Positions 1 to 9,700 of a stretch of 19,910 nt of DNA are shown here, in pieces. The position numbers and the translations under genes are program-made. Every line of letters begins with the position of its first letter. The stretch's first letter is position 1. The DNA lies in NCBI GenBank assembly GCA_902470475.1, contig CABRGT010000037.1:1-19910 (forward strand), written 5' to 3'. The stretch is from an uncultured Porphyromonadaceae bacterium (GTDB lineage Bacteria; Bacteroidota; Bacteroidia; Bacteroidales; Muribaculaceae). A model generated the notes under the pieces. It saw only the letters and a list, made by a program, of their open reading frames with translations, had not been told where the DNA came from and ran no database searches.

Positions 1-1679
1 CGGCTCTTCGCTATCTTCACGCCCGTGCCCATCGGGGCCACGCCGGGCAGGTTCACGGGCAGGGTGCCGCCCACCTCGATGCCGCCGAACACGGCCATGG
101 CGGCCGCCGTGCGCATCTCCGGTATATTGTCATACGCAAGCACCACGGCGTCGCTCTTCTCGAGCGCCCCCTTGAACTTGCTCATCTTGTATGCATTCAT
201 CATGAACACGCCCACCAGATGCTCCGCGTCGGTCAGCTGCGCGTACACCTTGCGCGCCATGGCGTTGTCGATATGCACGGCGGCTATAACCACGTCGTGC
301 GCCTTGATTTCGGCGAGCATTGCCTTCGGCAGAGCCGTCCCGTCGGCGGTATATACGTCCACGCCGGCATATTTGCGGCACATGTCGGCGAAGCGCGTGT
401 CGCCGTTGTTGCCGATGTTCACCACGGCTATCTTCCGGTGACCGAGATCGCCCACGGGGAGCAGGTCGCCGCGGTTCCACAGCACCGTGATCGCACTCTG
501 GCAGAGGGCGTCGATCAGCGCGCGTGTCTCGGGCGTGTCGATCCGTTCCATCAGGCCCTCGCGTTCAATAGGCTGCTCCTGAGGCAGTCCGAGCACATAC
601 TTGTAAGCCAGGATGCGCTTGCAGTGCTCCTCGATCACATCCTCGCCGATCTTGCCTTTCTTCACCAGGTTATATATGATGTCGATGTCCGACACCGGAT
701 CGAGCGACGACAGCAGTACGTCGGCTCCGGCCTTCAGTGCCTCCACCGCGCCGTTGAGGCCCTCGATGCGCGCGCCTTTCATGCCCAGCGCGTCGGTGTA
801 GATCAGGCCTTCGAAGCCGAGACTGTCGCGCAGCAGGTCATTGGTCATCTTGCGCGACAGCGTCGCCGGGCGCCCGCTGCGGTCAAGCGCCGGCACCACT
901 ATATGTCCTACCATGATGCCCGACAGTCCGTTGTCGATGAAGTCGCGGAACGGCACCAGGTCCACATCATTCAGCACCTCGAGCGAGTGGTCCACCCGTG
1001 TCATTTCCTTGTGCGAGTCGGTCGATGTGTCGCCGTGGCCAGGGAAGTGCTTCCCCACAGCCTGCACGCCACCGTCCTCGAGTCCGCGTGAGAAAGCCGT
1101 ACCCAGCAGCGCCACGCGGTGCGGATCCTCGCCGAACGACCGGTAGCCGATCACCGGATTGTGCGGATTGGAATTCACGTCAAGTACCGGAGCGAAGTCC
1201 ACGTGCTGCCCCACCAGACGGCTCTGCCGACCCATCTCGCGACCGTAGCGATACATCAGCTCGGTGTCGGCCATGGCGCCCAGAGCCATGTTGCACGGAT
1301 ACTTCGGAGCGCCGTCGATGCGCATCGCCAGGCCCCACTCGCCGTCGAACGTCATCAGCACCGGCACCTTCGTGATGCTCTGCACGAAGTTGGTCATCTC
1401 CACATACTGGTCCAGCGTCCCCGCCGTGAACAGCAAGCCGCCAACGCCGTTGTCGGCATAGCGCTTGATGGCCGCCTTGGTGTTGTTGCCCTGCGCGGGC
1501 ATCGTCTTCGGGAAGATCAGCTGCGCCACCCGTTCGCGCGGGGTCAGAGTGCTGTACACAGAGTCGACCCACCGGTCGCAGGCCGCACGGTCGGCGTTTC
1601 TGATCAGATTCGGCGTCACGGCCGACGCCACGCAGGCCGTTCCGCCCGCCATAAGTATTGCAAACAGTCGTTTAAGCAT
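1..1679 (-). CDS. GH3 beta-N-acetylhexosaminidase-type protein, C-terminus cut off by the window edge
   Basis: Reading the minus strand from the ATG at 1679 gives about 559 codons with no stop before the left edge, so the gene is partial. It starts MLKRLFAILMAGGTAC, an export signal; signal peptidase I cleavage near residue 20 or lipidation of C16 are both possible, although the lipobox is poor. The GH3 N-terminal barrel shows D112-G-E-W-G, the loop KHFPGHGDTSTDSH (residues 210-223, carrying the Asp/His pair typical of NagZ-like enzymes) and IYTDALGMKG with the predicted nucleophile D296. The GH3 C-terminal domain follows, with a glycine-rich GGIEVGGTLPVNLPG stretch near the edge. The family removes beta-linked GlcNAc from peptidoglycan or glycans. 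In Bacteroidota, proteins with the EWG motif often carry a further beta-lactamase-like domain, which would lie outside the window. It begins 48 bases after the nucleotidase stop, so the two are probably co-transcribed. The GH3 assignment is firm; the substrate is inferred. Confidence 0.9.
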   Translation of the reverse strand, partial: MLKRLFAILMAGGTACVASAVTPNLIRNADRAACDRWVDSVYSTLTPRERVAQLIFPKTMPAQGNNTKAAIKRYADNGVGGLLFTAGTLDQYVEMTNFVQSITKVPVLMTFDGEWGLAMRIDGAPKYPCNMALGAMADTELMYRYGREMGRQSRLVGQHVDFAPVLDVNSNPHNPVIGYRSFGEDPHRVALLGTAFSRGLEDGGVQAVGKHFPGHGDTSTDSHKEMTRVDHSLEVLNDVDLVPFRDFIDNGLSGIMVGHIVVPALDRSGRPATLSRKMTNDLLRDSLGFEGLIYTDALGMKGARIEGLNGAVEALKAGADVLLSSLDPVSDIDIIYNLVKKGKIGEDVIEEHCKRILAYKYVLGLPQEQPIEREGLMERIDTPETRALIDALCQSAITVLWNRGDLLPVGDLGHRKIAVVNIGNNGDTRFADMCRKYAGVDVYTADGTALPKAMLAEIKAHDVVIAAVHIDNAMARKVYAQLTDAEHLVGVFMMNAYKMSKFKGALEKSDAVVLAYDNIPEMRTAAAMAVFGGIEVGGTLPVNLPGVAPMGTGVKIAKS

Positions 1680-1727
1680 TGTGCGATGTATTTAGGTTCA
1701 AGGTATTGTGTTTATAAATCTTCTTTT

Positions 1728-3266
1728 TTACGGATGCATGCGCGCGGCCGTCGGCGGATTGATTGTCTTCTTGCGGCCGTGTCCGTGGCGGAGATATTCC
1801 AGCACATCGTCGTAGACCACCGTCGGGCTCTCGGCCACCAGCCGGTGGTTCTTCATCGTCGACATGTAGTCGCCACCGTTGGCCACATAGTCGATCGTCG
1901 CCACGCGGTAAGTCCGCTCCGGATCGATCGGCTTGCCGCCGAGCGTCGCCTTCGTCACATATGCGTCCTTCTTCGAAAGCTCCTCCGTACCCGGCACATA
2001 GACGATCTCCACGCCGTCGCTCACGCCGTTGCCGTCCACGCGCGCCATCACGTTGAAGGCCTCCATCAGGTCCTTGCCCTTGATGTCGATTACCTGCACC
2101 CGGTTGTTGAACGGCATCATCGTTATGATCTGCCCCTCGTTGACCGTTCCTTTGGGCAGTCCGCGCCGCAGGCCGCCCTTGTTCAGTATCGCGAAGTCCA
2201 CGCTGTCGGCCAGCTGTCGGCCGCGGTCGAGTATCACGTCCGTCGCCCAGTTCAGCAGCGCCGCCGACTCCTGCGGCAGATCGGCCCGGGTTCTCCCCAC
2301 AGGCGTACGCGTCATCAGCGAATCCACGCCCGCGCGGTACGGCTCCGTAATATCATAGAACACCTCCGGCACGGCCCCGTCAAGCCGGCTGTTGATCGGG
2401 ATGACCCGGTACGTGGGCTTCAGCGTCTCCAGGTCGATCGTGATCTCGCCTATGTTCTTGCCGGCCTTGCCCACCTGCGTCACCAGCACATCCTTGCCCG
2501 AGGCGTTCGGCACCACATACTGGTACTTGTCCGTCGCCGGGTCGATCAGGTCATGCGAATGGCCGCCGATGATTATGTCGATATTGTCCGACGACCGCGC
2601 CAGCAGCAGGTCGCCCGGAGGCGTCGCCGGATTGTAGCCGATGTGCGTGATCGCCACCACCAGGTCGCAGTGCTCGATGTTGCGCAGCCACCATGCCGAG
2701 GCATTCGCCGCCTCTATCGCGTCGAGATACTCCACCCCGTCGTAATTGCCCTCGGCGATCATCCCTTCAGGACGCAGGTTTATGGCGATGAAGCCTATCC
2801 GGCGCCCGTCGATCTCCCTGACGGCATATTTCTCGAACATCTCGCCCAGCGGCGAATCCGACAGGTCATAGTTCGTGGCCAGGAAGTCGGCGTCGGCCTT
2901 CGACAGCACCGCCGCCAGCGAGTCCACGCCGTTGTCAAATTCATGGTTGCCCAGTATGCGCAGGTCATAATCCATTGCATTCATCAGCTTCTGCTCCACC
3001 TCGCCCCCGTAGAGATTGAAGTAAAGCGTCCCCTGCACGGCATCGCCCGCATCGATCAGCATCACATTGTCCTCCGCATACCGCACGCTGTCTATCACCG
3101 CCATGCGGCGCCCGAACCCGCCCAGATTGTCGTGGTCGTCGGGATCCACCTGCGAGTGAGTGTCGTTCGTGTGCAGAATCACCAGATTCTCCGCTCCCGA
3201 CACACCCGGAAAAGCCATCACGGCAGCCGTCAGGGCCGCCCTCACTATCATCGATGCTGTCTTCAT
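1728..3266 (-). CDS. Secreted bifunctional metallophosphatase / 5'-nucleotidase (UshA-like)
   Basis: About 512 residues from the chosen ATG at 3266. From there the protein opens MKTASMIVRAALTAAVMAF and ends a signal peptide near SGA/EN (residue 25), so it is exported. The calcineurin-like metallophosphatase domain has its metal-binding motifs in order: HTNDTHS (residues 32-38), DAGD, GNHEFD, THIG and GGHSHD. The C-terminal 5'-nucleotidase domain follows, with NKGGLRRGLPKG, the MMPFNN segment and YVANGGDYM. The family hydrolyses nucleoside monophosphates and related phosphate esters in the periplasm for nucleoside and phosphate salvage. Some Bacteroidota carry the two domains as separate adjacent genes; here they are fused. 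In-frame ATGs at 3284 and 3317 are possible starts, but the one at 3317 lies only about 10 bases from the likely transcription start and would add a charged, non-signal N-terminus. The tail after the nucleotidase domain is basic (HGHGRKK) and shows no obvious anchor. The GH3 gene follows on the same strand. Confidence 0.93.
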   Translation of the reverse strand: MKTASMIVRAALTAAVMAFPGVSGAENLVILHTNDTHSQVDPDDHDNLGGFGRRMAVIDSVRYAEDNVMLIDAGDAVQGTLYFNLYGGEVEQKLMNAMDYDLRILGNHEFDNGVDSLAAVLSKADADFLATNYDLSDSPLGEMFEKYAVREIDGRRIGFIAINLRPEGMIAEGNYDGVEYLDAIEAANASAWWLRNIEHCDLVVAITHIGYNPATPPGDLLLARSSDNIDIIIGGHSHDLIDPATDKYQYVVPNASGKDVLVTQVGKAGKNIGEITIDLETLKPTYRVIPINSRLDGAVPEVFYDITEPYRAGVDSLMTRTPVGRTRADLPQESAALLNWATDVILDRGRQLADSVDFAILNKGGLRRGLPKGTVNEGQIITMMPFNNRVQVIDIKGKDLMEAFNVMARVDGNGVSDGVEIVYVPGTEELSKKDAYVTKATLGGKPIDPERTYRVATIDYVANGGDYMSTMKNHRLVAESPTVVYDDVLEYLRHGHGRKKTINPPTAARMHP

Positions 3267-3332
3267 GTCCTGTTTTATGTTCATCCGGCGTCCGTCTCCG
3301 CGGAGCCGGACTTTCATGTTTGATATTACCTG

Positions 3333-3340
3333 CGAAGATA
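3333..3340 (-). promoter_or_regulatory. Candidate -7 promoter box for the nucleotidase-GH3 unit
   Basis: On the minus strand 3340-3333 reads TATCTTCG, one mismatch from the Bacteroidota -7 consensus TAnnTTTG. Nineteen bases upstream there is only GGTG, so the -33 element is poor. Predicted transcription would start near 3327, giving a leader of roughly 60 bases to the preferred ATG at 3266. The call rests on motif and position only. Confidence 0.5.
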
Positions 3341-3454
3341 CGAAATTATTTTCATTTTACACCCTATAATTTCAATAACGCCACCTCGCCGCCCGCGGTT
3401 TTACACTTTCAGCACCTTTTCCGACCCTTTTACAAAAAATAATTCCAAAAAAAT

Positions 3455-3485
3455 TTTGCAGATTTCAAAAAAGGCCGTAACTTTG
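3455..3485 (+). promoter_or_regulatory. Bacteroidota-type promoter of the tRNA-Arg genes
   Basis: TTTG at 3455-3458 and TAACTTTG at 3478-3485 are separated by 19 bases. This matches the -33 TTTG / -7 TAnnTTTG arrangement of Bacteroidota primary promoters. The first tRNA begins 23 bases after the -7 box, leaving room for a short 5' leader to be removed by RNase P. The region 3318-3508 between the nucleotidase gene and the tRNAs is A/T-rich and holds this promoter and the divergent nucleotidase promoter; I see no gene in it. Confidence 0.8.
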
Positions 3486-3508
3486 CAACCGCAAAAGCAA
3501 AGAATCCC

Positions 3509-3582
3509 GGCTCGCTAGCTCAACTGAATAGAGCATCTGACTACGGATCAGAAGGTTACAGGTTTGAATCCTGTGCGAGTCA
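3509..3582 (+). tRNA. tRNA-Arg (anticodon ACG), copy 1
   Basis: A complete cloverleaf of 74 bases. The acceptor is GGCTCGC/GCGAGTC with a G2-U71 wobble, the D stem GCTC/GAGC, the anticodon stem TCTGA/TCAGA with loop CTACGGA, and the T stem ACAGG/CCTGT. The anticodon ACG is at 3543-3545; A34 would be converted to inosine by TadA, so that CGU, CGC and CGA are read. The discriminator A is at 3582 and CCA is not encoded. The D loop has A19 and the T loop is TTTGAAT, giving U56, an elbow pair discussed in the findings. Confidence 0.97.
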
Positions 3583-3593
3583 CAAACAAGATT

Positions 3594-3667
3594 GGTTCGC
3601 TAGCTCAACTGAATAGAGCATCTGACTACGGATCAGAAGGTTACAGGTTTGAATCCTGTGCGAATCA
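3594..3667 (+). tRNA. tRNA-Arg (anticodon ACG), copy 2
   Basis: Second complete cloverleaf, 11 bases after copy 1. It is identical except at acceptor positions 3 (C to T) and 70 (G to A), so the 3-70 pair changes from C-G to U-A and the stem GGTTCGC/GCGAATC stays closed. The anticodon ACG is at 3628-3630 and the discriminator A at 3667. The next bases are CCT, so CCA is not encoded. It is probably transcribed with copy 1 from the promoter at 3455-3485 and ended by the hairpin at 3673-3700. Confidence 0.97.
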
Positions 3668-3672
3668 CCTCC

Positions 3673-3710
3673 GGGCCGACTTCCCCGCGGAAGCCGGCCC
3701 ATTCTTTATA
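3673..3710 (+). terminator. Terminator-like hairpin after the tRNA genes, between convergent units
   Basis: GGGCCGACTTCC (3673-3684) and GGAAGCCGGCCC (3689-3700) form a 12-position stem around the loop CCGC. The tail ATTCTTTATA follows on the plus strand, which suits an intrinsic terminator for the tRNA transcript. In plus-strand RNA one position is an A-C mismatch. In minus-strand RNA the same position is a G-U wobble, so the sprA 3' end (stop at 3783) could fold the stem even better, though without a U tract on that side. Confidence 0.7.
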
Positions 3711-3782
3711 CCCACCAAGTTACCAAAACGCCGCATCCGACGAAGCACAGGGAACACAGAGAATCCTGCGCCACACCCCGCT

Positions 3783-6700
3783 TTATCTTGCCAGAGAGAT
3801 ATTCAGCGACAGTCCGTACGACGTGTTTGTCGTCGGATACGACGACGTCGTCACGATCGGAGAGTTGACCTGATGGTCGAAATAAGCCGACACTGTCACG
3901 GCCTTCGAGAGAATGTACGACGCCGTGAAATTGATGTTGAACGTGTTGGTGCCCGACGTTGGCTGCGTGTAATTGTTCTCGATGCGGCGGATCAGCGCCT
4001 GATTCTTCTGCACGCCCACCTCGGCATTGAGCGTAAGGTCGTTGCTCACGCCGCGCTGCGAGCCCTTCATTTTCAGCACCGAGTTGAAGCCCACGATCTT
4101 GTACCCGGCGCTGAACTTCATGCCCCTCGTTGTGGCCTCGACCACCTGTCCGGCCGACGAGTTGAGCGTCAGCGTGCGCTGGTCGCGGTACTCGGCCCCG
4201 AGCTGTATGTCGTTCTGCAGCGTCACGTTCAGGCCGATCAGCGGCGCGAAGCGCTCCGTTATCGCCACCGACGAGATGTTGAACGGCGACGACGGCACAG
4301 GATTGCCCGTCAGCTCGTCGAGCGTGAAGCCCAGGCGGTCGCCGTCGACACCAACCCAGTTGAGGTACGACGAGTACGATCCCACCGAATACGTGCACTG
4401 GTATGCGTGGCTCAGCGTGAAGGTCTTGAAGATATTGCGCAGATTGCCCATATTGATCAGGCCGTCATAGGTGATGCGCCAGTTGGGCATCACGGCGCCG
4501 AAGTCCGGGAACGGCGACAGCCACTGCGTGCGCGGGTTGCGCCCCGTGTAGGCAGCCACGAATGCCGGGATGAGCACGTCCGACGACGTCTCGCTTATCG
4601 TTCCGTTCTCGGGGCTGAAAGGCTGCCCTGCCACGGGCATTCCCTTGATGAATCCCGCATCCGGATAAAGCACTCCTGCATACTCGCCCTCGACGCGGTC
4701 GCGGATCACCCCGATGTTCGACAGGAACGTGTTGAACGTTCCCGACTCGTAGCCGTTGTCGGCTCCCGACGAGCGCAGCGCCGTGGCTATGGCGCATCCC
4801 GTCATGGTGAACGAGCCGGAATACGCCGTCGGGTGGTCGGCGTACATGAACTGCATCTGCGACGTGCGGTTGTCCGTCCGGTTGAACGTCAGCTGCACCT
4901 TGAAGCCCTTGAACAGTTCGAAATTGGCCTCGATGTTCAGTTCCTTGGTGCGCGAGAAGATGGCCGGCGACGTCTGGCCGTCGTCGGTGATGAGCCAGCC
5001 GTTGCGCAGCGCCTTGTCCACATACTCTTCCCCGCCCTCGAAGCCGAAGGCGAAGCCCAGGCCGGGAGCCATCGGGCCGTAGGAATACGTCTGGCCGAAG
5101 ATATTGCCGATCTCCGGATTGAACAGCGGCAGCGACAGCGTGCGCGCGTTGCGGTAGCGCACCGATATGTTGCGCGGCGACAGCACCAGGCGCAGAGCAT
5201 ACTCGCCCACATCCTTCCACAGGTTGCGGTCCTCCTTCTGTATCTCGGTGATGACGAATTTCAGCGTCTGATCGCCGTGCGTCAGCACCTCCACGCTGTT
5301 GCGGTCAACGATGCGCGTCTTCACCGCGAACGGCTTCCCGTCCTGCGTCGTCGCCGCCACGCTCACCTTGGCCACGTTGAGGTTATGCTTGATCACAAGC
5401 TGCGCCGAGTCGGCCGGCAGCTTGTACGACCGCTCGAACTTCTTCGGCTTCTTCGGCTGCGTGGGCGCCTTGCGCGTGTTGGCGAAGCGCTTGGTCACGT
5501 TCTTGAATATAGGTATCTTGTTGTAGAACGACTCGAAGTTGATGCGTCCGTCGGCAGTCCACGTCGCCTGGTTGGCGATCGAGTTGCCCAGTTTCTGACC
5601 GTCGATCGTGGCGCCGCGGTCCCACCGGTAGGTCGACGCGTACCCTACCGACCCGTTCAGGAAATCAAGCACGGGTATGCGCGAGAACGGTGCCTTGTAC
5701 TGCGCCGAGAAGCTCTGATTGTAGCTCCACGGCGTACCCATCGACAGTATGCTCTGCCACACGGTGTCCTTCCACTCGCGGTAGCGGTCCGGGAACAGAC
5801 GCTTGTTCACCGCGCCGGCCGTCTCCTCGATGCGTGCCGACGTGTTCGAGCTGAAGCTTACCTGCAGGCTCTTTATTATGTTCCATGTCACCGACAGCTG
5901 GCGGTCCCACAGGAAGTTCTTGCTCACCGACACCGGCAGCTGGAACATCTGGTCAACCTCCGACCGCGTCTGCTGCTCGTAATAGTAGCGCGACATGTTG
6001 GTCATGAACGAAATATTGTTCGGCAGCCACTGTATCTCCCAGTCCTTGAAGAACTTCAGGTTCTTGTTCTTCGACTTCAGCCAGCCGAAGGGCTTCAGGC
6101 CCTTGATGAACGGCGAGTACGAATACAGCAGCGAGCCGCGGTAGTCGTTGGTGTTCTCGTATTCGGTCGTCGGATCATGCTTCGCCCGCTTGCTGAACGA
6201 GAAGTTAAGCGTGAAGTTGGCCGGATCCCACGGCATTGGCGTCTTGCTCTGTACGTCGAATTTCAGACCCGAGATCGAGAAGTTCTGCACCTGTGTGTGC
6301 TCCACCGCGTAGTTGTTGATCGAGTCGCGCTCGTGCTTGCTGCCGGCATTGTCGAGGGCGTCCTCCAGCAGCACGTCCTGGTCCAGCGGATTGTAGCGGG
6401 GCGTCGTTGTCTCGCTCGACACCGAGTAGTAGATCGGCGCATGGAGCTTGGCCCCTGCGGGCAGGAATCGGCCCAGGTCGGCCTGCACGGCGAAGTTGTA
6501 CTGGTGGTAGTTGTCGAGACGGCGCTCGTTCAGGCTCTGGTCCACACCGCCGAAGCCGGCCGTCTCGATGTGGGCCCCGAAGTTCAGTGTCGCCACATCC
6601 GACACGTTCAGCGTGGCGTTGGCCTTGGCGGCCCAGCCGCCGTTCTCGTTGAAGTCGGTCACCCTGAGTTCGTTCACCCACACTATGCCGTCCTTCACCG

Positions 6701-9700
6701 TCGCCGAGTTGTTGCGCACGCCTATCATCATCACGCGGATGTCGCTCATCGACGGATTGCCGAGCACGCTCATCGTGTTGCGCTCGTTGTCCGGATCGCG
6801 CCCGCTGAACACTATCCCGTAGCCCACGCCCGACTGCTCGTTGCGCTTGGCCGCGTTGCGTTCGAGTTTCAGGTTGATCAGCGACTGCAGGTTGAAGTCG
6901 AGGTAGTTGTCCAGCGGCCACACCTTCTGGCGGTCCGACGGCGAGTCGCTGTAGTGGCCCTCGGGCGTCAGCACCAGCGGCACGGAGTATTCATAGTAAT
7001 TGTTCTTCACGTCCGAGCCCAGGCGGATGAATAGCGACAGGTCGCCCGACCGCAGGTTGGTCACATCGTCGATCAGACGCTCGGCGTGCACCCACATCTG
7101 CATGCGCTTGTAGTTGCGCAGATCGTGCTGCGTGTTGCGGTACACCGCACGCGCGTCCCCGGCCTGCAGACCCAGCACCTTGAGCGACATCGACTGCTCG
7201 TTGAGTTGCACGATCTGGCTCTGCCCCGGATCCGAGATGCGGGTCACGCCCGGAGGCAGCACGTAGTTCACCGGCTCGCGGTCGGCATTTTCCTCGATGT
7301 TCACCACCGAGATGTCGAGCTGGCCCTCGGCTGGTGTGTCGCCGCGCAGGTTGAGGTTGAAATCGTACGGACGCCATTCGCCGCGCACCAGCTCGAGGGT
7401 GGCGAAGCGCAGGTGCGTCACCTGGCGGAAATCCGTCAGGAACATTCGCATGAAGCGCACCGTCGACAGGTCCTTGATCGAACCCACCACTTTCTCATAG
7501 TCGCTCAGAGGTATCTTGAACTGATACCATTCGACCGTCTGGTTGGAGTCGTTGCGGGTCCGCACCACCGACACCTGCTTGTCCGTGATGTAGTTCTTGC
7601 CCACCACAAGATCCTGCGGACGGATCGAGACGCGGTACTGGAAGTAGCGCTCGTATTCGTTCAGCGTATTGTCCTGGTTTATGTCCTCCACGTCCGGAGT
7701 GGCGCGCGATGTCTGATACAGCGCCGGAGCGTCCTCGGGCGAGAGTGAGTTGCCTTCCACGCCGTTGTAGCGCTTGTAGCGTTCGATGATGCCCATGCGC
7801 TGCTCGTCGTAGTCGTAGCCGCGGTAGAAGTGGTAGTTGTCGCCTGCCGGGTCGTTCAGCGGCGAGAACGGATCATTCTCCATCCGCTCGATCGCCGAGG
7901 GCGACAGCCGCTGCCGCAGCTGGTTCAGATAGTCCTGATACGACGGGAACTCATACTCGTCCGTGTTAGGCAGTCCGTCCAGGCCCACGTCCTGTGCCAG
8001 ACGCGCTCCGGTGGCGTTGTCGAACGAATAGGTCAGCGAGTTCTGCGTCGTCACACGGCCCCACACCGTCTCGCGCAGGTATTCGTTGTTGCCGTCGACC
8101 GGTATGCCATTCTCGTAGCTCTTCAGTCCGTCCTTGAGGATGTCCTCTGACACTTCGCCGAAGTTGATGTACAGGTCGCCGCCGTCGTAGTTGGGGTTGT
8201 CCGGGTCCAGGAACGGGTTCATCAGCCAGAACTGCACGTACTCGATGTTGCTCTGCTCGAAGTTCGTGTTGTCCAGACGCCGCATGATGCCGCCCCAGCG
8301 CTTTTCGGGGAAAAGCAGGTTGCCTTCCTGGTCGATGTTCTGCGCGTCCAGGTTGTAGGGGCCGCGCTCCGTCGGATAGAACGACAGGTTCAGCGTCTGT
8401 ATCGTAGGCGATTCGCCGTAGGTCAGCTCGCGCCCGGGGAAGATCTCGTACGAGGTCACCTCGCGCACGTAGGGATTCGACAGCTGGTCCAGGTCGCTCT
8501 TGATGTATCCCGGGGCGAGCGACGAGTTGCGCGACGTGAACATGCGGTCGATGTAGTACCAGTTCAGCAGGGCGCGGTTCTTGCCGTAGTCCACATTGTT
8601 GCTCAGAGCCGCCTCCGGAAACAGTGCGTCCGCCGACGGATCGTAGGGCGTCGACGCCAGGAACCACGAGTACGGCGACCGCAGGTCGATGCCGGTCTGT
8701 GTCGACTCGAAGTCGTCGACGTACGACGATCCGCGGTTCGAGCCCGACTTCTGCGAGTGGGGTATGAGCTGCGCGTACTCCGCCGTCAGACTCAGGCGCG
8801 AGGGCTGCGTGGCCGTCACGGTCGGTATCTTGTTGAGCAGATTCGTAAGCCACATGAACTGCGTGTTGTAGCTCAGATTGAAGCCCAGCATCGTGTTGTT
8901 GACGATCTCGTCGCCGATGTTCACCTTCTCGGTCAGTGCCTTCTCGGAGAAGTGCATCAGCGTCGCGCCAAGGTTGAGTTCGGGGGTGAACTGATACTGC
9001 AGGTCCAGGCCGAGCAGTGTCTTGCGCTGCATCGAGAAGAGCGACTGGTTTTCAAGCGTCACGCTTATGCTCTGGCCCGAGTCGATGATCGACTGGTTCG
9101 TGATCGTCACTATGCCCATCGAGTAGTCCACCGTGTAGTCGGAATTCTCGGTCAGGGTCACGCCTCCCGCGGTCACTATCACCGAACCGCGCGGCACGTT
9201 CATGGCGTTGAGTCGTATCTGCGAGCCCGACGAGGCCTGATACTCGCCCGTGAGCACGAATTTGTTCTTGTCGGCAAACTGCCGCGCTACCGTCAGCGTC
9301 GAGTCGTACAGTTCCTCATATACGTACTGCTCGGCCAGCGCGTCATTGTTGATCTTCCGGCGCAGATGGCGGCCGAACGGCTCCACCACCGGGAATATCA
9401 CCTTGCCCTGCGACGGAAGTATGGTGTAGCCGTCGATGAAATCAAAGAAACCGTCGGGATTCGACTCCTGGTTCGAGTCGAGGCGGTCGAGATTCATTAC
9501 CTGCAGCAGCGACTGGTTGTTGAGACCCGGCACGGGCAGATAGTTGATCTCGGTGCCGGTCGTGTCGCTCAGATACTTGATGTTGAGCTTGAAGTTGCTT
9601 TTCTGTATCTGGTAGCCGCCGAGGTTGTAGACGTTTTTCATCATCAGCTTCCACATAGGCTCGGAAGTCGACGACGTGGTGCTCTTGAGCATCTTCACAT

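Larger units (their letters stand above)
3509..3667 (+). repeat. Tandem duplication of a 74-base tRNA gene
   Basis: The two tRNA-Arg genes form a direct repeat with an 11-base spacer (CAAACAAGATT). They differ at only two positions, and those two positions pair with each other in the acceptor stem. Nothing that looks like an integrase gene or a further partial tRNA copy lies nearby, so there is no sign of element insertion here. Confidence 0.9.

Noticed and set aside
1119..3323. Long plus-strand open frame (734 codons) opposite the nucleotidase and GH3 genes
   Set aside because: The translation is His/Arg/Val-rich with no domain. It mirrors real minus-strand genes in GC-rich DNA, where stop codons are scarce on the opposite strand, and it overlaps the divergent promoter region.
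3509..3710. tRNA genes as an integration site of a mobile element
   Set aside because: No integrase-like frame, displaced tRNA 3' end or direct repeat at a distance is visible, and the flanking genes are core genes.
3564..7034. Plus-strand open frame of 1156 codons opposite sprA
   Set aside because: It starts inside a tRNA gene, runs through the terminator hairpin and has low-complexity Arg/His-rich sequence typical of an antisense shadow.
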